Source: Bradyrhizobium sp. CCGUVB4N (GTDB lineage Bacteria; Pseudomonadota; Alphaproteobacteria; Rhizobiales; Xanthobacteraceae). Taken from it: a DNA stretch of 64,000 bases. Positions 1-7,858 of this stretch are shown in pieces. The notes under the pieces were generated by a model, which made no database searches, had not been told where the DNA came from, and saw only the letters and a program-made list of their open reading frames with translations. Location: assembly GCF_024199945.1 (NCBI RefSeq), contig NZ_JANADP010000001.1, forward strand, positions 4,960,001 through 5,024,000, written 5' to 3'. Positions within the stretch are counted from its first letter, which is position 1. Every line of letters starts with the position of its first letter. Position numbers and translations under genes: made by a program.

Positions 1-455
1 CGAGGCGCAATTGGCGAGCGCTAGGCAGCTGGCGACCACCGCAACACTGCGCGCGGCCCGCACCACCGAATCTGACCGTCGGATCCCCATTCGCCCCAAA
101 TACCATTTCGCCGGAGGCGGACCCAACCCGCTTGCCTGCGGGGGCGCCTTCCGGACCCTAAGCTCCGAGGCGGCCCACCACCGTCTCAGAGACGGTAACG
201 ATAACGCAACCCGAACACGGCGGAAATGGGGAGCCCACAGCGTTCGCGTCGGGATGGTAAACAGGACGTTCGGCATTCTCCGTTGATCTACGGTGCACGC
301 GGCCCTCGGCGCCACCTCTGATGTGCCACTCCTGCACAAGCTGTTGCGCCAAAAGCTCACTCCACCCCCATTGTCGCCGGCTTCACCGGAATTCTTTTGA
401 CTGTGCAAGGCCGCCCGCGTTTTCTCGGCTGCAGGGGCGGGATTGGAATTTAACG
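1..455. other. No supported gene
   Basis: Open frames run through this stretch on both strands, but their translations are arginine-rich and low in recognisable structure, as expected for out-of-frame GC-rich DNA. None has a good ribosome-binding site. I see no RNA gene or clear repeat here. Confidence 0.6.
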
Positions 456-545
456 ATGATCGAGACGGTTTCGGCACTGATGGGTCTGGTAAGCGCAGGT
501 ATCTTCCTGGCCCATGCGTTTGAAGGCTACCGCACGAGGGCCTGA
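456..545 (+). CDS. Small hydrophobic protein, 29 aa
   Basis: A very short reading frame starts MIETVSALMGLVSAG and ends in a basic tail, HAFEGYRTRA. Residues 7-22 are hydrophobic enough to form one membrane segment, with the basic tail probably cytoplasmic. From memory, similar 29-residue proteins recur in Bradyrhizobium genomes, which is the main reason for calling it. No function is known to me. The upstream in-frame ATG at 321 would add a Cys/Arg-rich stretch that looks non-coding, so I use the internal ATG. Confidence 0.55.
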   Translation: MIETVSALMGLVSAGIFLAHAFEGYRTRA

Positions 546-648
546 CGGCACTCGCGCGGTCGACATTGCATCACTTCTTCACAGCGGCTCGTTCGGACAA
601 TTTTAATCAATCCGATTGAGCATCGAGGATGAGAGCAGCAGGTGTCCC

Positions 649-747
649 ATGCGCAAACATGACCTCGTATCCGATGGCTTTCTGGCATTGACCGCAGGCG
701 GTCTGGTCCTGCTCTGCTCGAGCCTCGTCGCACTGGCCTTCGGCTAA
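649..747 (+). CDS. Small single-pass membrane protein, 32 aa
   Basis: The frame begins MRKHDLVSDG and continues as a hydrophobic stretch (FLALTAGGLVLLCSSLVALA) that would span the membrane once. The N-terminus is basic and short. A purine-rich GATGAGAGCAG lies upstream, though a little far from the ATG. It sits between two other tiny genes on the same strand. I do not recognise a family. Confidence 0.45.
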   Translation: MRKHDLVSDGFLALTAGGLVLLCSSLVALAFG

Positions 748-904
748 TCCTCAACCAGCGTTTTCGAATTTTCCGACCGCTGCACCATTGCGACGCAGCA
801 TGCGTATTGATCCGGGATTGCGACGCTCCCGTTTAGTTGATTGAATTTTCGCGTCGGCGCCTCGACTCATTTTCACGAGGCCATCACCAATGAGGGTGAC
901 GCAC

Positions 905-1033
905 ATGCTAGCCGAGAAATTCTTCCTGGTCCTGGAATCGCTGATCCGTGGCGGCCGGACTTATCCCGACGGAAGCCCCCGGGTCATCAGCACCTCCCCG
1001 CACGTCCCGGTGAAGCTGCCGAGCCAGAACTAG
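905..1033 (+). CDS. Conserved small protein, 42 aa
   Basis: The start MLAEKFFLVLESLIR is followed by a short polar tail containing YPDGSPRVIST and HVPVKLP. The ATG follows a good Shine-Dalgarno-like GAGGGTGA. I recall near-identical 40-residue proteins from many Bradyrhizobium genomes; none has a known function. It is probably soluble or peripheral. It converges with the minus-strand gene ending at 1050. Confidence 0.6.
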   Translation: MLAEKFFLVLESLIRGGRTYPDGSPRVISTSPHVPVKLPSQN

Positions 1034-1049
1034 CTCACGCCCGCAGCCG

Positions 1050-1337
1050 TCAGCGCAAGCCCAGCGGCGATCTGCGATAGAGGCCGCCGCGCGCTTCGGT
1101 CAGACAGACAAAGCTGCCGTCGAACCCCTGGCCATAGAGCTTCTGGCCCTTGCGGTAGTAGACGCCCTTCCTGAAATCCAGCCACACCACCTTGTCGTCG
1201 GGGCAATGGCGCTGGGCCTGATCCTCGTAGCGAAATGGCGTCAGCGGTGTCGCCGATACCGGGGCCGCGCCGGCGTCCAGCATCAGTGCGGCCGCGATCA
1301 ATATCTTCCCGAGCGCCCAGCCAAAGCTGCGAGACAT
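1050..1337 (-). CDS. Secreted sunset-domain-like protein
   Basis: A 95-residue protein with an N-terminal signal peptide (hydrophobic LGKILIAAALMLDAGAA, residues ~9-25). The mature part contains HCPDDKVVWLDF, GVYYRKGQKLYG and GSFVCLTEARGG. This Cys...Trp...Tyr...Cys layout resembles the short sunset domain of alphaproteobacterial secreted proteins, whose role is unknown. I chose the ATG at 1337 because GGGAGG lies seven bases upstream. In-frame starts at 1364 and 1394 are possible but lack that site. Confidence 0.65.
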   Translation of the reverse strand: MSRSFGWALGKILIAAALMLDAGAAPVSATPLTPFRYEDQAQRHCPDDKVVWLDFRKGVYYRKGQKLYGQGFDGSFVCLTEARGGLYRRSPLGLR

Positions 1338-1446
1338 CTGCCAGCCTCCCGATCCAGACCGCATGATAGCACGGCCGCGTCTTCCGCCGGCCATCTGGGC
1401 GGGTTACAGGTGAGCGAGACAATCTCGATGCGTGGATGCGACCTGC

Positions 1447-2025
1447 ATGTCAACTGAACCAGACACCACGACCCGGCCCCGCCCGCCCTCGCCGCGGCTC
1501 GGCCTGTTGCCGATGATCATCTTCGGTTCGCGCTGGCTGCAGCTGCCGCTCTATCTCGGGCTGATCGTCGCGCAATGCGTCTATATCGTGCTGTTCCTGA
1601 AGGAGCTCTGGCACCTCTCCTCGCATGCGTTCGAGCTCACCGAGCAGGAGATCGTGATGAGCGTGCTGGCGCTGATCGACGTCGTGATGATCTCCAACCT
1701 GCTGGTGATGATCATCGTCGGCGGCTACGAGACCTTCGTGTCGCGGCTCGACCTGCAGGGCCATCCCGACGAGCCGGAATGGCTCGGCCACGTCAACGCC
1801 AGCGTGCTCAAGATCAAGCTGGCGATGGCGATCATCGGCATCTCCTCGATCGCGCTGCTGCGCACCTTCATCGAGGCCGGCAATCTCGGCTCCAACCGCG
1901 CCAGTCTCACCGAGAACGGTGTGATGTGGCAGGTCCTGATCCACATCACCTTCGTGGTCTCGGCGATCGGCATCGCCTTCGTCGACAGGTTCAGCAACAC
2001 GGCCGCGCGCAAGGACGCCGAGTGA
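1447..2025 (+). CDS. YqhA/UPF0114 family membrane protein
   Basis: A 192-residue integral membrane protein. The family hallmark region SRWLQLPLYLGLIVAQ opens the first membrane segment. Further segments fall near residues 72-95 (MISNLLVMIIVGGYE), 125-145 and 165-182. A conserved YETFVSRLD loop follows segment two. UPF0114 proteins are widespread inner-membrane proteins of unknown function. The start could be the ATG at 1432, which adds five residues; neither start has a strong ribosome-binding site. Confidence 0.8.
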   Translation: MSTEPDTTTRPRPPSPRLGLLPMIIFGSRWLQLPLYLGLIVAQCVYIVLFLKELWHLSSHAFELTEQEIVMSVLALIDVVMISNLLVMIIVGGYETFVSRLDLQGHPDEPEWLGHVNASVLKIKLAMAIIGISSIALLRTFIEAGNLGSNRASLTENGVMWQVLIHITFVVSAIGIAFVDRFSNTAARKDAE

Positions 2026-2030
2026 ATTGA

Positions 2031-2363
2031 CTATCCGCCAGCCTGGCGCGATGCGGCCTCGAGCTGCGCCAAGGCCTGGTGCAGGCATTCCTGGCACTTC
2101 TGCGCGACCTGCTCCCGCGAAATCCCCTTTGGCGCGAGATCGTTCGACACCTTGCGCAGGGTCTCGTTGATGGTCTGGTTGCCCAGATTGTCCGTGACCA
2201 GCGCCGTCGCGTAAGCGGCTGCGGCATCGCCGCTGAGCCCGAGCTGGCCCGCGGCCCAGAGCCCGAGCAGCTTGTTGGACCGGGCCGCGGCCTTGAACAT
2301 GAGCTCCTCGTCGTGGGCGAATTTCGCCTCGAAGCCCTGCTCGCGCTTGTCGAACGTGGTCAT
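2031..2363 (-). CDS. F1-ATPase inhibitor zeta subunit (DUF1476)
   Basis: This 110-residue soluble helical protein begins MTTFDKREQGFEAKFAHDEE, the inhibitory N-terminal segment of the alphaproteobacterial zeta subunit. It continues with ARSNKLLGLWAAGQLGLSG, the family's best conserved stretch. In Paracoccus the zeta protein blocks ATP hydrolysis by F1, preventing energy waste. The chosen ATG follows GGAG at proper spacing; an upstream in-frame MELT start would overlap that site. The ATP synthase genes are not in this window. The gene converges with the membrane protein ending at 2025. Confidence 0.85.
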   Translation of the reverse strand: MTTFDKREQGFEAKFAHDEELMFKAAARSNKLLGLWAAGQLGLSGDAAAAYATALVTDNLGNQTINETLRKVSNDLAPKGISREQVAQKCQECLHQALAQLEAASRQAGG

Positions 2364-2606
2364 GGTCAGCTCCATTGCGTTGCGCTGATGGGATCTGGAC
2401 TGGGAGCGGATGTCTCCGTCGTTCTCGTCAATTGAGGATGATTTGAATCATCCGACCGAAGGCGCACGCCGTCAAGCCACTGGTCGGCCCAGGCGCAAGC
2501 GGCCGCGCGCCCCCGGGTCCTGAACCGGAGGCGCACGGCGAACAGATTTGTGAGATGCCTGACCGATGCGGCCTTGCTTGCCGTCAGGCCTTGTCAGGCC
2601 TTGTCG

Positions 2607-2798
2607 TTAGGCCTTGGCGGCGGCCGCCTCACGAGCCAGCCGCTCGGCTTTCAGCCGTTCGCGATTCTCATAGAATGCCTTCTGCGCGGCCTCATGATCG
2701 CGCATGGCCTTCTCCGCTTCGACGCGGCGCGCCGCATCGCGCGCCTGGCGCTGTTCGGGGGTCAAGGGTTTGCGTCGGAAGGAAAGATCTTCTGTCAT
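2607..2798 (-). CDS. Charged helical protein, 63 aa
   Basis: The sequence MTEDLSFRRKPLTPEQRQ is followed by a continuous alanine, arginine and glutamate-rich helix to the C-terminus, ending AREAAAAKA. It may be a short coiled coil. Its composition suggests a soluble protein, possibly nucleic-acid associated, but no domain is recognisable. An upstream extension to 3347 is possible in frame but looks non-coding. The dispersed repeat at 2878-2995 lies just upstream. Confidence 0.5.
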   Translation of the reverse strand: MTEDLSFRRKPLTPEQRQARDAARRVEAEKAMRDHEAAQKAFYENRERLKAERLAREAAAAKA

Positions 2799-2877
2799 GG
2801 CGAGGTAACGCGGCGGTGAGGAAAAGGTTCCGCGAGAGGTTCCCGTCCCATCAGGCGCCCCCGGCACAGACCTCTGC

Positions 2878-2995
2878 CAAAAATATCGAAAACAACCCCA
2901 TGCACAGTAGCCCGCGCATCGCGAATCGACGATGTCCGCGCCCACCTTGCGCATCCCCGCAAAAGCCGTTTGACGCGTCGGGCAAAACAGTGAGA
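2878..2995. repeat. Dispersed intergenic repeat, copy 1
   Basis: The 24 bases at 2887-2910 (core AAAACAACCCCATGCACAG) recur exactly at 59804-59827. Here they are followed about 60 bases later by TTTGACGCGTCGGGCAAAAC. From memory, both pieces belong to one intergenic element repeated many times in Bradyrhizobium genomes. The outer limits given are approximate. The rest of 2799-3193 shows no other gene. Confidence 0.6.
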
Positions 2996-3193
2996 TAATA
3001 CTATTATTCCGAAATCGAATCGCGGACCCCAGCCCGCTTGCGCGATTCGAAATGAGCAGCGACAGCGCGTGTGATCTGACGTACCAGCCGCCCGGGTGAG
3101 CTATGGCCTCCACAGCAACCAAGACGCAGACTGCCATTGGCTTCGGCTCGCTCAAAGCTCTCTCGTCGAGGGCGTCATATCTGGAGAACCGAG

Positions 3194-3442
3194 ATGCGCA
3201 CCACAGTCCTGGCCCTGTTGATCCTTCTGGGATCCCTTCCTGCTGCGCACGCAGAGCGTGATTATCCCTGGTGTGTCGTTGGCGACGATCTCGGCTGGCC
3301 CGGCGAGTGCATGTACGAGACCCGGGAGCAATGCATGGCTTCAGCATCCGGACGGTGGGACACGACTTGCGACATCAATCCGCGCGTGAGGTTCAAGCAG
3401 CAGGCCCAGCCCGGGACAAAGAAGTTGCAGGAGCGGCGCTGA
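3194..3442 (+). CDS. Secreted DUF3551 protein
   Basis: An 82-residue precursor with a signal peptide (MRTTVLALLILLGSLPAAHA) and a cysteine-containing mature domain: DYPWCVVG, GECMYETREQCMASASG and TTCDINP. That spacing matches DUF3551, a family of small periplasmic proteins of unknown role common in Bradyrhizobium. Four or more cysteines could form disulfides. The ATG is preceded by a weak GGAGAACCGAG. The C-terminus is basic and probably unstructured. Confidence 0.7.
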   Translation: MRTTVLALLILLGSLPAAHAERDYPWCVVGDDLGWPGECMYETREQCMASASGRWDTTCDINPRVRFKQQAQPGTKKLQERR

Positions 3443-3702
3443 TCGTCGCGACTGCTCCGGCGCTCACTCTCGCCGACGGCGTCAACGCGCCGAGCCTGGC
3501 CGCCGACGTAAACTCGCGGAAGACCCGACGGCCGCGCGCGTACCGGCCCTCGGATACTCGTTTTTCCCGACACTTCGTCTGCTGCGTCCCCGGCCGTCGA
3601 GCGGGATCACGACGTGGCAAAAGCCAGCTCGTGGCTGCGAGAGATAGGGACGAGCTCAGCACATCAGGATTTCGAGCAAGCGAGAAGCTGCCTATCGTTG
3701 TC

Positions 3703-3897
3703 TCAGCCGCGCCCTGATAGACGCAGCTGCTCCAATCCCTCCTCGATCACGCGAAGGTCCTCGAGTATGGACTCGCGAGACTTCGCCGCGTTGATGCTGG
3801 ATGTCGTCTGGAGCGGTTCGAGCAACTGGCGCCGAAGCTCTCGCATATTCTCGAGAGCTTGCCGGTTATTCGAGCGCACGTAAGCAGAAACGATCAT
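3703..3897 (-). CDS. Hypothetical helical protein, 64 aa
   Basis: The frame reads MIVSAYVRSNNRQALENMRE and continues as an amphipathic helix with SRESILEDLRVIEEGLEQL. The amino-acid balance (Leu, Glu, Arg, Asn) looks like a real protein. No convincing ribosome-binding site was found. A start at 3933 would add 12 residues. Function unknown. Confidence 0.4.
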   Translation of the reverse strand: MIVSAYVRSNNRQALENMRELRRQLLEPLQTTSSINAAKSRESILEDLRVIEEGLEQLRLSGRG

Positions 3898-4413
3898 TTT
3901 TAGACTTGCGGCCAACGGGTAGCTCCAAATCAAAATTCTAAAATGAGTTGTATCCTAATCCGTCCGAGGCACCCCTAAAGGTCCGGAATTCTCATGGAAT
4001 TCAATGAGCAATTGGGCTCAAGGTTCCCTTGGGCCGGGCCGCGGGGATGTATGCGGCTTGCGCTTGGGGTCGAGGGCCCGCCCGATAGCCAGCCAAAGGG
4101 CGGAGCTCTCCCTCATGACCTCCCACAAAGGTTAAGCAATTCAGAGATTCTCTCGCGGCCCGGCGGAATTAATTTGAAGATTGCCTAATTTTCCCGGTAG
4201 AATTTTTGGTACCGGGGCTGGCAGCATATTTCACTTGAATCTTTTCACCCGGCATTTTTGAGACGGCATGGGCCGCAGCGGATCATCGCTGCGGCCTTCG
4301 TCTTGAGCCCCCGAGGATAACGGCTCGGTGAACGAAGCCATTTATCGCTCCCTCGAAGCAGCCTGGAAACAATCAGGGCTCAGCCTGTCCGCATTAGAAC
4401 GAGGGGAATTCAG
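3898..4413. other. Intergenic stretch with one perfect hairpin
   Basis: No credible gene was found. Bases 4271-4296 form a perfect 10-bp inverted repeat (GGCCGCAGCG / CGCTGCGGCC, six-base loop) followed by TTCGTCTT, which could terminate a plus-strand transcript. Local AT content is higher than average around 4130-4260. Confidence 0.5.
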
Positions 4414-4527
4414 ATGATTGCTCTCAAAGTTATTGCTCTGGCGCTTGGGCTCGGGATTGCTTTGTCGATCTATTCGGGTGACCTCGGCTCGGATGTCGTT
4501 CTCGCCATCGTCGCTTGCCTCTCGTAG
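4414..4527 (+). CDS. Small membrane peptide, 37 aa
   Basis: GAGGGGAA sits just before an ATG that opens MIALKVIALALGLGIALSIY, one hydrophobic membrane-spanning segment. The tail SGDLGSDVVLAIVACLS is also fairly hydrophobic. The strong ribosome-binding site is the main support. Function unknown; the nearest terminator-like hairpin downstream is at 4860-4890. Confidence 0.45.
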   Translation: MIALKVIALALGLGIALSIYSGDLGSDVVLAIVACLS

Positions 4528-4976
4528 GGAGCGCGAACCGGTCGCGAACGAACCCGGGATCGTCCGAACTGTCGATGCTGGTCCTTTCGTAGGGGGTATG
4601 GAGCCGCCTCGTTGCCGCCGGTGCGGCAATGTTCCCGGTCGGCTCGGCGTCGATCGACCAGCGTCGGATCGGCAACAGGCGGCCTCCGATAAAGGTCACA
4701 CATGCTGTCCCTGTCAGATGCGCTGCCAGCGAATCTGCAACAGTTCTCCCGGTTCCCCAAGTGAAACCAACGATTTACGTTGCGTCGAAAGCACGGGCGA
4801 TTAGCATAGCGGATGCCGGGGCTGGCATTTCAATTCCGAACAATCATTGCAACCGGCAGGGGGGCCGCCATTGCGCGGCCCCCTTCTTTTGGGCCTCCGC
4901 AGGCCCAGTCCCGCCTGCCCGGGACTTATCCGGACCTGGCCCTTTTGCTTGACCTCGCCCAGCCGTACCCGCAGCT
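4528..4976. other. Intergenic stretch between a small gene and the phasin
   Basis: Open frames exist here but are Arg/Pro/Cys-rich and unlike proteins. The only supported element is the hairpin at 4860-4883. Nothing else was identified. Confidence 0.5.
4860..4890 (+). terminator. Rho-independent terminator
   Basis: GGGGGCCGC at 4860-4868 pairs perfectly with GCGGCCCCC at 4875-4883 across a six-base loop. It is followed by TTCTTTT. It would end plus-strand transcription from the 4.4-kb region ahead of the oppositely oriented phasin gene. Confidence 0.65.
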
Positions 4977-5327
4977 TCAGCCCTTCGGACCGAACAGACC
5001 GCCGGCGGCCTTCATCGCCGACTCGCCCATGGTCCGGGTCTGCTCGGTGAGCGCGCGCATCTGGTCCTGGAAGAAGTCGGCCTGGAGCTTGAGCGCGTCC
5101 GGCACATCCTTGGCATGGATCAGCTTGTCGCCGAGATCGAAGGTCGCGTTGACGTTGCGTTGCATGACGCTGCAAAACTCCTTCGCCTGGCTCGCAATCG
5201 GCAGTGGTGAAGAGCTCAGGGCTTTCTCCAGCAGCTCGAAATAATTCGAGTTGGCCTTGCGCACGCGATCGAGTGCGTCGGTCATTGTCGCACGCACGCC
5301 TTCAACGGATACGTTGATCTCAGCCAT
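4977..5327 (-). CDS. Phasin family protein
   Basis: A 116-residue, almost entirely helical protein without cysteine clusters or signal peptide. It contains the phasin-type stretch SNYFELLEKALSSS-P and later DALKLQADFFQDQMRALTEQ. Phasins coat poly-3-hydroxybutyrate granules in the cytoplasm and control their size. The ATG follows GGAGAGACGTC. The divergent CoA-transferase genes and the DUF3141 operon nearby fit a PHB and acetoacetate context. Confidence 0.85.
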   Translation of the reverse strand: MAEINVSVEGVRATMTDALDRVRKANSNYFELLEKALSSSPLPIASQAKEFCSVMQRNVNATFDLGDKLIHAKDVPDALKLQADFFQDQMRALTEQTRTMGESAMKAAGGLFGPKG

Positions 5328-5354
5328 GACGTCTCTCCTTTCAGGAGTTCGTGG

Positions 5355-5549
5355 TTACGCGGCAAGTCTTCCGAACCAGGCGCCGACGGTCTGATCGATG
5401 ATACGGTCGAACAGCGCCTGGATATCCGTCCAGGCCTTCACGGAAGCGTGCAACGGCGTTCGGCGCCGTACCAAGCATCGACATCTCACCCGCGAACGGC
5501 ACGAAGCCTTGACGCAGATCAAAGCTGCGAGGCCGCTCGCGCCCACCAT
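5355..5549 (-). pseudogene. Possible frameshifted remnant upstream of phasin
   Basis: The minus strand reads ...HASVKAWTDIQALFDRII and ends AWFGRLAA, which looks protein-like. A second minus frame just upstream reads GFVPFAGEMSMLGTAPNAVA and then degrades. Joined by one frameshift near 5450 they give a continuous plausible protein end. It occupies most of the gap between the phasin and the divergent CoA-transferase, so it may be a relic. I do not recognise the family, and the coding claim is weak. Confidence 0.3.
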
Positions 5550-5588
5550 CAATCCGGTCACCTGCGCCCGCCGACCGGAGCTCCGACC

Positions 5589-6236
5589 ATGAAGGCCGTT
5601 TCCGTCGAAGAAGCCGTCGCGATGATCCCGGCCGGCGCGAGCATCATGGTCGGCGGCTTCATGGGCGTCGGCACGCCGGAGCGGCTGCTCAACGAGCTCG
5701 TGCGGCAGAACAAGACCGGCTTGTCGCTGATCTGCAACGACGCCGCCACGCCGGGCAAGGGCGTCGGCAAGCTCTTTGACGCCGGGCAGGTCTCGAAGCT
5801 GACGGCCACCCATATCGGGCTCAATCCAAAGGCGCAGCAGCAGATGCTGGCAAACCAGATCGCCGTGGAGCTCGTGCCGCAAGGCACCTTCGTCGAGCGC
5901 ATCCGGGCCGGCGGCTGCGGCCTCGGCGGCGTCCTCACGCCGACCGGCGTCGGTACGCTCGTTGCGGAAGGCAAGCGCCAGATCGAGGTCGACGGCAAGC
6001 CGTTTCTCCTGGAGACCGCCATCCGCGCCCAGTACGCGCTGATCCACGCCTTCCTCGCCGACTATCTCGGCAACCTCACCTACGTGCTGACGGCGCGCAA
6101 TTTCAATCCGATCATGGCGATGGCGGCAGACACCGTCATCGTCACCGCGGAGCACATCGTCCCGGTCGGCGTGATCGCGCCTGATCACGTCGTCACGCCG
6201 GCGCCGCTCGTCGACTACCTCATTACGAACGGGTGA
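5589..6236 (+). CDS. 3-oxoacid CoA-transferase subunit A
   Basis: A 215-residue alpha subunit of a two-component CoA-transferase (AtoD/ScoA family). It moves CoA between succinyl- or acetyl-CoA and a 3-oxoacid such as acetoacetate. Family motifs are IPAGASIMVGGFMGVGTPE near the N-terminus, the CoA-binding LICNDAATPGKGVG, and the glycine-rich RAGGCGLGGVLTPTGVGT. GGAG stands ahead of the chosen ATG; a longer frame from 5448 is Arg/His-rich and not credible. The beta subunit follows after four bases. The enzyme would feed acetoacetate, for example from PHB breakdown, into acetyl-CoA. Confidence 0.92.
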   Translation: MKAVSVEEAVAMIPAGASIMVGGFMGVGTPERLLNELVRQNKTGLSLICNDAATPGKGVGKLFDAGQVSKLTATHIGLNPKAQQQMLANQIAVELVPQGTFVERIRAGGCGLGGVLTPTGVGTLVAEGKRQIEVDGKPFLLETAIRAQYALIHAFLADYLGNLTYVLTARNFNPIMAMAADTVIVTAEHIVPVGVIAPDHVVTPAPLVDYLITNG

Positions 6237-6240
6237 GATC

Positions 6241-6891
6241 ATGGATCCGCAGATCATCATCGCCCGTCGCGTCGCCCAGGAGCTGAAGAGCGGCAATCTC
6301 GTCAATCTCGGCATCGGCATTCCGACCCTTGTCGCCAACTACGTCGCGGCCGATCTCAAGGTGTTCTTCCAGTCGGAGAACGGCCTGATCGGCACCGGCC
6401 CCATCCCGGAGCATGGCATGGCCCACCCCCTGCTCACCGACGCCGGCGGCCGTCCGATCAGCGCACTGCCGGGTGCGGCGACCTTCGACAGCGCGATGTC
6501 GTTCGGGCTGATCCGCGGCGGTCATGTCGACGTCACCGTACTAGGCGGTCTCCAGGTCGATGCACACGGCCTGCTCGCCAACTGGATGATCCCCGGCAAG
6601 ATGGTCCCGGGCATGGGCGGCGCGATGGACCTCGTCAGCGGCGCCAAGCGCGTCATCATCGCCATGCAGCACGCCGCCAAGGGCAAGTCGAAAATCGTCG
6701 CCAAATGCACCCTGCCCCTGACCTCGGCGCGGCCGGTGAGCCTGGTCGTCACCGACATGGCCGTGATCGGCTTCCCCGACGGAAAGGCGACGCTGCTGGA
6801 GACCGCCCCCGGTGTCAGCGTCGGCGAGGTCATGGCGGTCACGGAGGCCGAGCTCGCCGTCCCCGACAACGTCCCCGAAATGAAGCTCTGA
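6241..6891 (+). CDS. 3-oxoacid CoA-transferase subunit B
   Basis: The 216-residue beta subunit (AtoA/ScoB family). It carries the catalytic glutamate in SENGLIGTGP (around residue 50), preceded by NLGIGIPTLVANYV. Later come GLIRGGHVDVTVLGGLQVD and NWMIPGKMVPGMGGAMDLV, which are typical of the family. In these enzymes the glutamate forms the covalent CoA thioester intermediate. Length and motifs are normal, so the pair should be active. It is co-transcribed with subunit A and with the short MaoC remnant downstream. Confidence 0.93.
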   Translation: MDPQIIIARRVAQELKSGNLVNLGIGIPTLVANYVAADLKVFFQSENGLIGTGPIPEHGMAHPLLTDAGGRPISALPGAATFDSAMSFGLIRGGHVDVTVLGGLQVDAHGLLANWMIPGKMVPGMGGAMDLVSGAKRVIIAMQHAAKGKSKIVAKCTLPLTSARPVSLVVTDMAVIGFPDGKATLLETAPGVSVGEVMAVTEAELAVPDNVPEMKL

Positions 6892-6904
6892 TCAGGGGAC
6901 CGTC

Positions 6905-7057
6905 ATGCGGATATTCAGCGACCTCAACGAGATCAAATCCGCGGTCGGTACGGAGATCCCCGACGGCTTGCGCGTGAACGACCATCTCGTGATCGAGATC
7001 GAAGACGGCAAGAAGCCCGCCTGCATCGCCGAGCCGATCGCCCTGCACTGTCGTTGA
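6905..7057 (+). pseudogene. Internally deleted MaoC/NodN-like dehydratase remnant
   Basis: A 50-codon frame. Residues 1-18 (MRIFSDLNEIKSAVGTEI) resemble the very start of MaoC/NodN-like hot-dog hydratases. Residues ~20-50 (LRVNDHLVIEIEDGKKPAC, then AEPIALHCR) resemble the last strand of the same family. The roughly 100 residues between, including the catalytic Asp/His segment, are missing, and the join is in frame. So it is probably inactive, or at most a vestigial peptide. It lies 13 bases after the CoA-transferase gene. The family comparison is from memory. Confidence 0.6.
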
Positions 7058-7069
7058 CGGACGCGACGC

Positions 7070-7858
7070 TCAATCGATGATGTGATATCCGCCGTCGATA
7101 TAGAGCACGCTGCCGGTGATCAGCTTGGCGCCATCGAGCGCCAGGAACGCGGTCGCATTGCCGACATCGTCGATACTGACGAGGCTGCGCGCCGGCGCCT
7201 TCGATTGCGCCTTGTCCATGAGCTCGTCGAACTCCGGAATGCCCGACGCCGCACGCGTCGCCAGCGGCCCCGGCGAAATCGCGTGCACGCGGATCCCCTT
7301 CGGTCCGAGCTCGGCGGCGGCATAGCGGACGGCCGCCTCGAGCGCCGCCTTTGCGACGCCCATGATGTTGTAATTGTCCACCACCATCTGGCTGCCGTAA
7401 TAGGTCATGGTGAACATCGTGCCGCCGTTCTTCATCAAGGGCTCGGCCAGATGAGCCATCCGCAGGAACGACCAGCACGACACGTCCATGGTCTTCAGGA
7501 AGCCGTCGCGGCCGACGTCCACGACACGGCCGTGCAGCGCCTCCTTGGGCGAGAACGCGATCGAGTGCAGCAGGAAATCGAGCTGCCCCCATTCCTTCGC
7601 GATGCGCTCGAAGACCGCCTCGGTCTGGCCTTCGACCATCACGTCCAGCGGCATGAAGATCGGCGCCTCCAGCGCCTGCGCCAGCGGCTCGACGTGCTTC
7701 CTGGCGCGGTCGTTCAGATAGGTCACTGCGAGATCGGCGCCGAGCGCGCGAAAAGCGCGCGCGCAGCCCCAGGCGATCGACTGGTCGTTGGCGATGCCGA
7801 CAACCAGGCCCTTCTTGCCCTTGAGGGCCACCTTGCTCTCGGGGAATACGGGGATCAT
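7070..7858 (-). CDS. fabI: Enoyl-[acyl-carrier-protein] reductase FabI-type
   Basis: A 262-residue short-chain dehydrogenase fold of the FabI class. It has the nucleotide-binding GLVVGIANDQSIAWG (residues 17-31), the LLHSIAFSPKEAL segment, and the FabI-type active site Tyr163-x6-Lys170 in VVDNYNIMGVAKAALEA. FabI reduces trans-2-enoyl-ACP with NADH in fatty-acid synthesis. Rhizobia usually have more than one FabI. This copy is the last gene of an operon with acetate kinase, a phosphate acyltransferase and a DUF3141 hydrolase, so it may act on a side pathway. Its ATG overlaps the ackA stop by four bases. Confidence 0.9.
   Translation of the reverse strand: MIPVFPESKVALKGKKGLVVGIANDQSIAWGCARAFRALGADLAVTYLNDRARKHVEPLAQALEAPIFMPLDVMVEGQTEAVFERIAKEWGQLDFLLHSIAFSPKEALHGRVVDVGRDGFLKTMDVSCWSFLRMAHLAEPLMKNGGTMFTMTYYGSQMVVDNYNIMGVAKAALEAAVRYAAAELGPKGIRVHAISPGPLATRAASGIPEFDELMDKAQSKAPARSLVSIDDVGNATAFLALDGAKLITGSVLYIDGGYHIID

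Noticed and set aside
11..286. 91-codon plus-strand frame at the left edge
   Set aside because: Arg-rich translation with no ribosome-binding site and no recognisable motif; consistent with random GC-rich DNA.
1450..2097. Long minus frame opposite the YqhA-like gene
   Set aside because: It is the shadow of a clear membrane-protein gene; translation is Asp/His/Arg-rich without hydrophobic pattern.
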